The notes beneath the pieces were generated by a model that had not been told where the DNA came from, searched no databases, and was given only the letters and a program-made list of their open reading frames with translations. A DNA stretch of 22,661 nt from Klebsormidium nitens. Lineage: Eukaryota > Streptophyta > Klebsormidiophyceae > Klebsormidiales > Klebsormidiaceae. Positions within the stretch are counted from its first letter, which is position 1; every line of letters begins with the position of its first letter. The DNA is taken from NCBI GenBank assembly GCA_000708835.1, contig DF237890.1:1-22661 (forward strand), written 5' to 3'. The position numbers and the translations under genes were made by a program. Below are positions 1 to 11,500 of the stretch, piece by piece.

Positions 1-101
1 AAAATGGTCGCCCAAACTTGCCTGAATGAGTGACCAGCCACTTGCATTTACATCTGCTGGATCCTTCTTCGTTTCCCTAAGCCTCCGCTCCTTTCGTGCA
101 G
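1..101 (+). other. 3' end of an intron with splice acceptor
   Basis: A pyrimidine-rich stretch ends in TTTCGTGCAG at 92-101, a good acceptor. Everything left of 102 therefore looks like intron, and the giant gene has at least one more exon outside the window. The reading frame stays open leftwards to base 26, but the composition is less GC-rich than the exon and it contains an in-frame acceptor, so I do not count it as coding. Confidence 0.55.
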
Positions 102-2548
102 GAGCTTCGCTATCGCGCCGTGGGGACATTCCCCGGCAGGGTCGCGCCGAGAGCCAGCTCAAGCCCTGGTACGCAATTGTGCGGGATTTTCTCCAGGAGG
201 GGAAGCCTGTGGCCAACATGAACAGGGGCGAGAAACATCTTCCGCAACGCAGAGAGAGCAGGTCGCCTGCGGCGGACGCAACGAGGCAGGGTCGGAGGGA
301 AAGGAACCGTGATGCCAGAAGAGGAGAGAGGGATCACCGGAGAGAGCGGTCGAGATCCTGCGATTGGGAGGCGAGGCCAGAATATGCCTCTCCTGAACGC
401 GAGAGAAGTCTGCGGGATGAGCCGGACAGGGAGAGGAGGCAGCGGGAGAAGGAGCGTGCGCGTCCACAGAAGAGGAGGTCTCTGTCGAGGGAGAAAAGTG
501 AGAGGCGAGAGGAACGAGGGCGCAATGTGCACACGGAGAAGGAGCAAGGGGGTCACAGAGAGCGCAGGCGTGGGGACGACAAGGGTGTTTCCAAAGGAGG
601 TGAAAAGAGAAGAGGGGACGCGAAAGTAGAGGAGCGGGGCCAGGGCGATCCTATCAGCCCCCTTGTAGAGTTTGATCGTGAGGAACAGGCTTCAGAAGGG
701 AGGGGCGCCAGATCAAAACTCAGTCCGGGATTCCTGCGGAAGGACGGGGGTGAAACTCTGCAAGAGACGGCGGGCAGAAGTGTAGGGAGAAGCTCAGACA
801 AGCCGGAGAGAAGAAAGTCGGGAACAACTGGGGAGAGAAGCTCAGACAGGGCGGGGGGCCGGAGGCAAGAGGGTGGGGGGGAGAAAGATATAAGGAGCGA
901 GAGGAATGTAGAGAGGGGCAAGGGGAGAAGCTCAGACATGTCGGAGAGACAAAAGTCGGTGACAACCTCGGAAAGGGGCTCAGACAGGGCAGGGGGCCGG
1001 GGGCAAGAATCGAGAGGAAAGGAGAGGGAGAGCGAGAGAGGGGGGGTGAAAGAAGGCAGAAGTCAGGATAGCGGGAGGGCTGATAGGCCGAGGTGGACCG
1101 TAGCACTGGAAGAAAACGCGCATGAGGGTTTGAGAAAGTTGCCGGAGGTGAAGAGGGAGGAAAAGAGGACAGGTGAAGTCAGCTGCAGAGATTGCGAACT
1201 TGGAGACGACCGTCGGGGCAGAAGCGGGCGGTCCCCAATCTGGGCGGAGGAACAGCTCCCTGCATCCTCGGAGGCTTTGGAGAGGGAAGCCCGTTTTAAG
1301 GAGAAGCGGAGGAAAGATGCTGCCTATGCGGCGTCTCGCTTGAAGTTGTCCATTGTTGCAGATCTGTGGATGAGGGAAGAGGAGGATGGTATCCTTGAGG
1401 GCCCGCCAGGACGCCGAGGCGACTCAAAGAGCGCTGGAGAACCACACACTCCGAGCAGAGCGTCTGGAGGTGCGCAGGCAGGGGGTCCACATGTTGACTT
1501 TGTCAGGGAGGCTTTCGGAGGGGCCGCGATGGAGCCCTTGCGGGTGAGGGAGGACAGCCCTGCCTCGGTGGAAGCTGTGGACTCTGGCAGTCCCTGGAAG
1601 AGCAGGTCGCGTCCAAAGGTGCTGGCGCCAAAGTCATCTGGGATGGTCACGAAGGGCAACGAGAGGAGGCCTGGCGAATCCCCGGGGATAGCCACAAAGG
1701 GTGGGGAGAGGAGGCCCAGCGATGGCGGGAGCTCAGTGGTCGAGGATGGAAAGCGGACGGCTTCTGCTTTTGGCTTTGGCCAGCAGGAGGGTGGGAGCGC
1801 CAGACAGATCGGCTGCGCTGAGAAGCCTGGGGCTGCCGCTGCTGGAGTAGAGAAGGCGAATGGTAAGACAATTGGCAGCAGAATCGCCGCCGGGGAGGTC
1901 GCCACTCGGGGCCCGAGCAGGGGAGGCGCTGGTCCTGCTGGGAAGGAAGAGGCGCTCAACGGTGCAAACGGGATGCAAGATTTGGACCGGATGGCGGCGC
2001 AGGGAGTTGCGCGTGGGGACGGGGAGAGGGTGGACTTTGGGCGCTCCCTTGGGGTGTCAGCTGGGGCTGTAAAGCGGATGGAGAAGGCAGCGGGCGTGCA
2101 GAGCCCGGCCGCCAGTGTGCAGAGGCTTGCAATGTCAGGCGGAACGGGGGTTGTAGAACTGCTATTGGGCCCAAGTCAGTCGGAAGAGGACTTTCACACC
2201 GTGTTTGAGGAGGCGAGCGGACCGCAAATCAGCACGGCTTTAACAGCGCTTCAAATATATTCTGAGAGTGAGTCTGAGAGTGGAGATGAGGAAGCAGACA
2301 GACCGCTCTTTCAGAGAATGGGAAGCGAAGCGGCTGCGGCATGCCAGGGGGCGGGCGGTACCTTGCAATCGGATGGGGGGGGAAGTCTCTTGAGTGAGAT
2401 TGGGGCCGAAAACTTGGTGAGCCCACCACCGGCTGCCATCTGGGCGGCAGCGGCGGGGGGCGCCGTAGAGGAAGGGGTGGAGCAGGTAGCAGAGGTACGG
2501 GCGGAGCCTGGCAGTGCAGGCGATCAGGAGGAGCCGCTGGGAGATCAG
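102..2548 (+). CDS. Exon: Arg/Ser/Glu-rich (SR-like) N-terminal region
   Basis: The exon runs from the CAG acceptor at 99-101 to the donor GATCAG|GTAAGC at 2548/2549 and is open throughout. A short ordered-looking start (SQLKPWYAIVRDFLQEGK, about 155-208) precedes a long charged region. There, RE, RR, ERSRS and RSLSREKSER runs resemble the RS regions of splicing and transcription co-factors. Imperfect tandem peptides of the type (G/E)R(S/G)SD...RAGGR occur at 786-1010, and a short TKGxERRP repeat at about 1645-1710. The last third is richer in Ala/Gly and ends with an acidic SESESESGDEEAD patch near 2263-2300. To stay in this frame the 102 junction must be phase 1, unlike all others; alternatively translation starts at ATG 218 and 102-217 is 5' UTR. 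No catalytic or known folded domain is seen. Confidence 0.7.
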
Positions 2549-5500
2549 GTAAGCAGTCTGGCATGTACTGCCCGTTCCCTTGGCTCTGTACTTCTGTTTT
2601 TTGGCCGGCCCTTGAGAGCTTCACACTACTTCAATCAACCTAAAAGCGTTTGCTCTAGACAACGTTAGTGCTCAGCGTTCCTGCTTTTGAGCGGATCCGT
2701 CGAATCCAAACAAAACGTCCCTGGAAGGTCCTTCTTGTTGTTCACTGTACTGACGACCTTGGAGGGACACGATGCGGCTGCCAGAAGATCAAAAGGGCTT
2801 TCCAAAGCCCTACCTATTTGTGTCGCTTCTCCCCTGTAATGAGCAGTCCGGCCCATCGAAGTGCCAACTTTGTCTGATCTTGACTGATCGACTGAAGAGT
2901 TTGGGCTCCCATCTCTCTCAGGGACCCCCTGCCAGCAGCAACAGTCAACCCAACGTCCCTGGTCTTGCTACCAAGGGATCGCCAGAGCCCCGCATGCCCC
3001 CTCTTGAGGATCCCAATACCCCTTCCCCCGTCTTTGCCCCAACCGATACTCGACTCTTTCCCCAGGCAGATAACCCAGTAAGCAGTGTTACCCCAGCGGC
3101 TTCATCGGATAAAACACCGGGGGCTGTGGACACCGGCGTGCTGATGTCAGCGAGCGCGCCGCAGGGTCCAGAGGGAACGGGGATCGAGACGGATGATATC
3201 ACTGGTGTGGCTAACGAGGGGCCAGGGGGGGACTCGGCGGAAGGAAGGCACGCGGTTGGACTGGGGGCGCTTGGTGCAGCTGCTACTGCGCCCCCGGCGG
3301 GAGGGCTCTCAGTCCCTCCTCCTGAGGTCTTGGCAGAGTCTTCCAGTGGACCTGCTGAGGAGCCGGGGGCCAGGAAAATGACAAGCGCAGGAGACCCGTC
3401 CTTCGAGGATGGGGTGGCGGTCGAGGAAGAGCTGCCTGTTTGGCAAGGGCAGCGAAGCGGAGGAGAGCAGCCAAGCGAAGGAGAGCAGCCAAGTGCCCCA
3501 ATAGAACGGCCGACAGCCCTGGACGACGAACCTGCTGACAGTGGTGCGGTGCCTGGGGAAAGGACGCCGGAGGAGGGGTCTTGTCCCGTCTCTGTTACAA
3601 ACCCTGCGGCAGTAGAAGAACAAAGCACAGCAGCCCTTGTCCAATTAGGCCAGGAGCCCAGCATCGGCCAGTGTGAAAGGGGCGGTGTCCAGCGGAGAGA
3701 TGCGCTAACAGCAGAGGAGGAACGAGAGGAATTGCCTGACGCCAGGCAAAAGGGCCCCCCTGAGGCACCGGCACAGGGGGCGCCTGAAGTAGTTGCGGCG
3801 GGGTTAGCCGACGGTGCTCCGGAGGCCTTGGCTGGGACGCCGAAACAGAATTTGGTTCCGCTCCTAGTTGCTAGGCTGCTGCCAAGCCCTACGGAGCTCT
3901 TGTCAGAATCTCTGGGGCCGGTGGGGGGTAATTTGACCGCGCAGGAGAGGCGCGGTCTAGACCTGACGGCGCTGCTTAAGAAGGGGTGGGAGACCGATCG
4001 CTGTCCTGCCCACCCTAAGCTGGTGGCAGCTCGGATCTTTTGCGTGGACTGCTCCGGTGCGGAGGGTCAGGGGATGCCTTGCTGCGCAGCTTGCAGCAAG
4101 GGAGATCACAGAGGCCACTTGGTTTTCGACGTGAGCAATTTAGAATGTCTTTCGTAATGGGCTTGATTGGTTCATCCCTAACGTGATGGTGACGTTCTTG
4201 CTGTTCACTGCACTTTCCTGGTTGAAGCGATGGATACGTTTTGAAACTGGATTGTGGGGGTTCCACATGTTGTGCAATGTTGCTTTCGCTCTTGAAGCAG
4301 CACAAGTTGAGTCCTTCAAAGCTCGGACGAATGAGCACCACTGACAAAGATCGCCCTTCAACCCGTGCAGATCAAATACAAAGACCGTGAGTGGCTGCTG
4401 GTGATGGACAATCGGCGCAACCTGAACGTGTCCGACCTGCCCTGTAAAGTAGTTGGCAGCGCAACCGGGGTGCGGATCTGGCCTCGAGAGTCTGCACGCC
4501 CGTCGTCTGCAGCCCTAACCTGCAAGGCCTGCGGTGGCTTCCTGTCTGCAAGGAGCGAAGAGCAGCTTGTCTTCTGTTCGTTGCAGTGCAAGGTGCGCTC
4601 CGAACACAGCCCGACACGCCTGCTTTTGTGCCCTTCTTTGGCTTTCGAGACTTCAGGCTTCAGACTCCGCCTCTGTTCCAACATGAGCTTGCACTCCATT
4701 TGAGTCCCAGACTGTTGCACACCCCTTTCTATGGCCTAGGCGGACGATGAAGATTGTCACCCCAATCAGACCGTCGAAGCACATTAGTTAGCATGCTACA
4801 ACACAATTAACTTCATTCTGTTGTTGTTGACAAGACTTTTTGAGTGCGCTTGTCCGTTTTCGGATGGACAAACTTCTCTTGTTCTGCCAATCCACAGATT
4901 GGAACTGGATGCTCTTGCAAGTAGTCATGTGCTCACAGGGCTATGAAAAGCTGCGTTCCCACTCACCTCCTGAGAGCATCCCTGTCACTTGTGTCAGCAA
5001 CCCTCGCCGGGATCACGTCAGACAAAGCAAGCGTTCATCTCAGGCCGCTTGTTTCGTTTGCAGATGGCAACCAACCCGAAGGCACTGCTGACCACAAGTG
5101 CGGCCGATTGCCACCTTCCCCAAGCAGAGCAGACGCAGTCAAGTACGCCAGCAGAGGAGGAAGCCACAGAGTCCAGAACGGCAGCTGGCAGGAACGGGGC
5201 GGGTCACATTGTCGCAGACGGAGGCGTGGACGCTGCTGAATTGGCTGACGCTCTCAACATCGCCGATGACGTCAGTGAAAGAGTTGCTTCGGAGGCCCCG
5301 GCGAGGGCAGCTGATACCCGGACGGACAAGGGGGCCTCTGCTGCGCGCTCACTTAGCCCGTCGGACGCCGATTGGCTGGATACGGTGCTGGAGAAGGGGT
5401 GGGAGAAACCGTGTCGTGAGCATGCGGGGGGCAAGCGGCTGTTCTGCATTGACTGCGCGCACAAACCAGGCTACGAGCGCCCAGTCTGCGCTCAGTGCGT

Positions 5501-8500
5501 CAAGAAGGAGCATGAGGGACACAGGGTTGTGAATGTAAGGTCTCCGGTGGATTTGTATTGTACGTGAGAGTGTAGAGCCGTGCTGCCACGCCTAAGGTTT
5601 GGCCTTGCACTGGCTTGGCACTTTTTGACAGCTACTCAGGTCCAACTCAAACAGCATTTGTTAATTCAGTTCCAAATGCAAAGACTTCTCTGAGCATAAG
5701 CGTGCGTTTGAAATGCTCCGAATGCTAACCACGCAAAGTCTCCTGCAGCTGTCCCCTGGCCATTGGTCCGCCGACTACTGGCTGCTAATGGACGGCGTGC
5801 ACGACCTCGACGTGTCCAACGTCGCCAGACGGAAGACAAACAATGCAGCAGAGAACTCGAGCGGAGCGGTGATCTGGCCGCGGGAATCCGAGCCCAAGAA
5901 CCAGACCTGTTTCAAGTGCAAAGGCTGCCGTCGCCTGGCCATGGCGCGCGGGTGCGTTCAGAAGAAGGAGCCGGAATTCTGCTCGGTACTCTGCAAGGTG
6001 CGCGAGTTCAGCGAGACAATGTTGAGCCCCACTGCTGTTCTTACATAACGTAGCATGACAGTGGCTTGTGCTTGAAGCTGGCATAGTGCTTATAGCGGTT
6101 GAAACAGGTTGGGCAACAGGCATGTGCTGCTTGTAGGCCAACTTTACAAGGATACTTTCTCTTACTAGCGATCGGCCTCGGTTGAGTCGCTCTGTCTTTT
6201 GACGCATGTACCTTTTGGAAGCTTGGGTGCAAGAGTTGTTGGCCGCAGTGCTTTTGAGAAGCATTTTTCTGTTCTGGTACATCAACTTTTTATAGAAAAT
6301 GGCATCTGCCGGCCTCCGGCCCACGTTCAAGTGACGTCTTTTCTGGCTGAGTGTTTCAGTCTGACTCGTTGACGTCTTCTTCAGGTTCGAGCAGTCCCCA
6401 ACATGATCCGGAAAACCAGTGTGGACGACTGTCGTCCCCAGCAAACAGGCATAAAGCAGCCAACCGCGCCTCTGAAGCGGAAGGTGCTGTCTGCCGCAGC
6501 GGGTAGACCGGATCCGCCGACAGCTGTCAGGGGTAGAGCAGGACATGTACTGGCCGGAACGCCGGCGCCTGCCGCAGCGCTGCCACCTTGTGCCGATGAC
6601 AAAACGGGTACGACGGGCGAGTCTCGCACGACTGGTCTGAACGGCGAATTTGGCCGGCTTTCAGCCAGGGCGGATTCAGAAGGGGCGGTCGGCGCTCTTG
6701 TGAAGGAATCAGCAGATGCGCCCGGGGAAGGGATAGCGGATGGCGTCGAGGAGACCGCCGATGGAGCGGCTGTTGAGCGGACAGCGATCGCAACCGCTGC
6801 TGAAACGGATGGAACCCCATGTACCAACGCGTCGGCAGAGGGGGCTGTTTCTGCAGCTGTTCCGGCCCCCCGAGAACGATACTGGGGCCCTGCGTGGCTG
6901 GAAGCGGTGCTCGAAAAGGGGTGGGAAGAGCCGTGCGACAAACACCCCCAGCCGAAGCGTTTTTTTTGTGTGGACTGCGCTGGTTTGCGAGGATGCGAGC
7001 GGCCGGTCTCCGCGGGCTGCTTCGACAAGAAGCACAAGGAGCACAACACGATAGAGGTAAGGGCCACGTTACTAAAATGTTAAGGCGATGCGGGTCTGCC
7101 GACATCCTTACTGCTATATGGTCTAATGCCTAGGCAATCCGTCTGCTTGCAGTCGTATCCACACTCCGTCCTTCTGATGGGTTGACGAAAGCTGTGGCGA
7201 AACCTGTCAATCAGAAGCTGATGCACCAGCTGTATGCTTCGAATGACAGTGAACCCATTGAAAGGACGGAGTATGGATCTCACCGGAACCCGAAGTCGCC
7301 GGTTTTCAGAAACTTAGATTGAGGCCATTGATTCGGCTGGAGCAGTGCTTGATGCTCGTACCTCCGTATCCTCGATACCTGACTCCCAAACCCCAGCTTT
7401 TCTGCAGTTGAGAATTAGAGATGGTGTCTGGCGTCTGGTGGACACAGGCCTTGGGGAGATGGAGGTTTCCGACCTTCCCAGACGAAAGCTGCCGGAGGGG
7501 CCTTACGGGGTCCCGATCTGGGCGGTACAGTCCTCGAAAAGGACGACAAGCGTCGTCCTCTGTCAAGGCTGCTTCGGTCCAGCCAGCTTTCGGAACGACC
7601 CAGCGCGCACCTTCTGTTCGCTCGAGTGCAAGGTCTGTCGTGTCCTCTTTTCCTTCTTCTCGTTTGTGGACAACCTGAGAATTGCATCGTGTCGCTGCTC
7701 TTTGGGCACGTTGCCGAGGGCAGTGAGGCCTTCTGCATCGAGCAAATCCGTGGAGCGGCAAATCCGTCCTGCAACGGTTTCAATCTTGTGCACAAGGCGG
7801 ACTCTCGATGCTTTCCGAATTGGGACTTTCCTGCTCGTTTCTCCTGGTGAAGCTGTTGATATCTGATTTGAGTCGTCGATCTGGTTGTCGTCCGCAGGTT
7901 CTCTCTTGAGGCGGTGCTTTACTTTCCCTTCTTTTGCTTCAGTCTGCTTTGCTCTCGCTCCGCAATTTCTTCGCAAGACCTGCGCGTACATCCAACACCA
8001 CATATGCCACCCACCTGCCAATTTCGATCCGCAATGTAAGGTCCGAGATCTTGCGGTCCTGTGAGTCGGACCTCTTCATCAAACATCCCGATGCAATCCC
8101 GGTAGAACGCCTGGCGTGGTACTCAAAGCTGTGGAGAAAAGTGTAGAAAAGGTTCATTCAGTTTACAGAGGCTTATGTGGTAACATAAAAGTGTGGTACT
8201 CACACCAATAAATACATCCTCGTTTCTCGCGTGTCTAATCATTGATCAGCAAACTGCCTGAATACCCGTACCCTTAGTCCCACACCTGCTTGATAGTTTC
8301 GGCTTTCCTTTCCAACAGGCCCGCACGGACCCCAAGTCAGTGCGCCCCACCAGCACCGACCCCTCGCCTGGTCCGCCAGCAGAGTCGGAAGCGCCGACTG
8401 AGCTCCCGATGGAGGTTGCTGGAGAGATAGAAGGCCTTCGAGCAGTTGGCTTCAAGTCTATCAACGCTCTTGACTTGAGGGGCGAGGAGGCTGACGGCCT

Positions 8501-11500
8501 CACAGGACGGACTTGGCGCAAAGCCAGTCTCGCCACGGACGGTGCTCGAACGGTCGCGGAACAGGGAGTAGATTGCAGCGGGGGGGAGCAGCTGGAGGCG
8601 GCCGCCCTGCTGGAGGACCCCCCGACTGCGGACCGAGGTGACGAACCTAGGACCGGCGACGTCATCTTGGCGCAAGAAACGACGGCTGTGGCAGCAGAGA
8701 AGCAGACGACGGGAGGGCATGCAGAACGCCGGGAGACGGAGAACGGAGATGGGGACATGGAGACGCCGGAAGGGCTAGCTGAGGCTGCCCCGAGAGGGAC
8801 CGCCGAGAGGCCAATGAAGGCGGCCGTGGATTCTTCTGCCGCGGCAAGAGAAGGCGGGGGTGGGGCCGCTGAAGAGACGGTCGCTCTGTTGGCGACCGCA
8901 GGAGATGCTCCGGGCCAGAGTGCAGGCAGTGCGAGTGGGGCGGAGGAAAACGATGGGCTTGCAACGAGGGAAGCCGTCCCGCCTGGAAGTCTAGGAGTTT
9001 CGGGGGCCGGGTTAAGCAACGCAGCTGTCACGACGGTGCCTCATCCGCCTCTAGAGGGGACGGAAAAGCTACCTGCGAGCACAGGAGCGCCTGGCGAAGC
9101 GATGGCGATGTCCGATTGGCCGGTAGAGGGGACAGCGGATGGGGGAGAAGAGGCGGCGAGAAGTGAAGTGGGAGAGAAAGTTGTTGACGGTGTCGGGGAG
9201 GGGCTGGGGCCTGTGCCTGCGGCGGGAGGAGGGACGGGGAGCGGAGGCGCGGAAGGTACGCTGGCAGAAGGGGGCAGCGACGCAGCTGTGCAGAACGTTG
9301 ACGACGCCCCCTTTACGGTTGAGGACGCTACGGAGACAGTACTCACCGCCAGCGAAGAAAGGGGCCGGATTCTTGAGGGAGGTGAGGGTCAAGTTTACAA
9401 GAGCGAGAAATCAGCCGATGGATTGGAAGAGAGAGCCGACGGGGTAGCAGGGGGGATGGCTCGGGCGCCTGGAGAGGGGGCTGCAGAAGTTACGGCTGCT
9501 GACGCTGGCGCGTCCGCCGAGAAGGTCGCCGAGGGGGATCCCTCTGCTGATGCAGCTGCTACGGAGATCCCTGCAGCAGGCCCGCGGCGCCACTGGGGCC
9601 CCGACTGGCTGGAGACGGTGTTTGAGAAGGGGTGGGCGAAGCCGTGTTCGACGCACAAGTATGGCAAGCTGGTGTTTTGCCTTGACTGCGCCGGCACGAC
9701 CCAGCAGACCCGCCCGACGTGCGCCGGTTGCTTGAGAGGGGATCATCAAGGCCACGAATTAGTAGAGGTACGGAGTTGTGGGGGTCTTCTGATCTGCTTT
9801 TGTGTTCTGGAGCCTGCTTATATCTCCTGGCCTCGCAAATCCTGCCAGAATTTTGAGCACCGCAGTCTTCTGGGCGTTAAGTCAGCTGCTCGCCGTAAAT
9901 TAAGGAGGAGACGGACGACATTATGGAGCCGTGCCGTGTCCCTTCTACGGCATATCTAAGTCTGCGCTTCATCCCCTTGCTTTCACAGCTCACAATTCTA
10001 AGCACAGCTACCAAGAAACTCAGGGAGTGGACCCAGAGTTTTAAGAAGCGGAGAATCCAAGAACCCACAAGTCAAATCACCCGAACACCTGCAAATCACC
10101 TCGATCTGTTGCAGCTTGAAAGAACAGACTCCCAAGTGCACGTTCAGAGCCTTTTTGCATCGCAAACTTAGAAACCCTGATTGCGCAGATGCGAGTCCAA
10201 GACCAGGTCTGGATGCTGGTCGACGGCACACACGACTTGGACGTCTCCAGAATCTACGCAAAGAAGGGATCGGGCTGGAGCGGGATGCCCATCTGGCCGC
10301 GCCACTTCCAGACGCGGCAAACTGGCAACCTCTGCCTGTGCTATGGCTGCGGCGTACAGTGGCCGTTCAGGGGCGGCGAGGTGCCGGCGTTCTGCTCGGT
10401 GCTGTGCAAGGTGCGTCAGAAATGGTCTTGCCCAGGCGTGCACCCGGTCACTAGAGTTTGAAGTTAGCAGCTAGCTTTGCAGTTGGATTGGTTTCTTTTT
10501 ATGGTTAGAATACATTTCCATACACCAAAACATTTCCGCTTCAGAAGCATCTACGCAGCCAAGAAATATGCTCTTTACTTTGCTACGTTTTCAAGCAGCG
10601 CAAGAGCTGGTTAATTCATCCACAGAAGATTTCAGGCCGACTTCAAAAACCGTCTTACTTTGTTGATGCTTGTGTTGACAAGTGTCTGTACGGAGTCCCG
10701 CATTTCTTGAAAAGTGGCAGAGACGTTGCGAGCTCTTGATGCTTTGCTCTGAGCCAAAAGAGTCTGCTCAGAAACTTGCAGAACAGACATTTTGATGGCT
10801 TTGTTAAGACATTGGCGAGGTGCTCCACTGACAGACTCTGGTGAAGTGTGTTTTGTCGCGCTTCTAGTGCCACTTGTAGCCTTCATTTGGCAACCTGCCT
10901 TACCCTCCGTAGTCTTTGACGTGTCTTTCTCCTTTCAGGCCCGAACCAACCCCCACTCAGTCTCGACGTACGAGTACCGGGCTCAACAGATTGAAGCAAC
11001 GGATAGACGCGTGGCAGCCGGCCGGATAGCCGCTTGTGCTCCGCTGGGCATAAGTGATCCCCTCGTGGACCTGGACACAGGCCCTGAGGAAACGGGAGCT
11101 CAGAGAGCAAAGGCTCGAAAACCAGCGACGGAGGACGCGGAGTTGAGCCCCGGAAGATCGGGCGTAGAGGAACCGGGTACCGAAAGGCCGGGCGTTGAAG
11201 AACCAGGGACTGCCCGCTGTGCAGAAGGCGCGTCACATAAGGGGCCGCTGTCGCGTGACCGGGACGGAAAGAAGCGGGAAGAGGGGATTGACGACGGCGC
11301 AAGGGCAAAGGGGGTGGAGAGTGCGGCGACATCCGAAGGAAGGGTTGATGCTGCGGCAGCAAAGCGGGCGCTCGTTGGATTCCGAGTCGGCCGGGAGCTG
11401 CCACGTGGCACGATCGTGCTCATCACCGTGGGGCCGAAGCGCATGAAAAATGTCCCCGGCTTCCACAAAAAGCAGGGAGTTGTGATCGAGGCGCAAGCTG

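Noticed and set aside
5064-5066. ATG at the start of the exon as the start of a separate PLATZ gene
   Set aside because: It sits directly behind a strong acceptor, and equivalent exons at 8319 and 10939 have a similar start without ATG (ARTDPK, ARTNPH). Not fully excluded.
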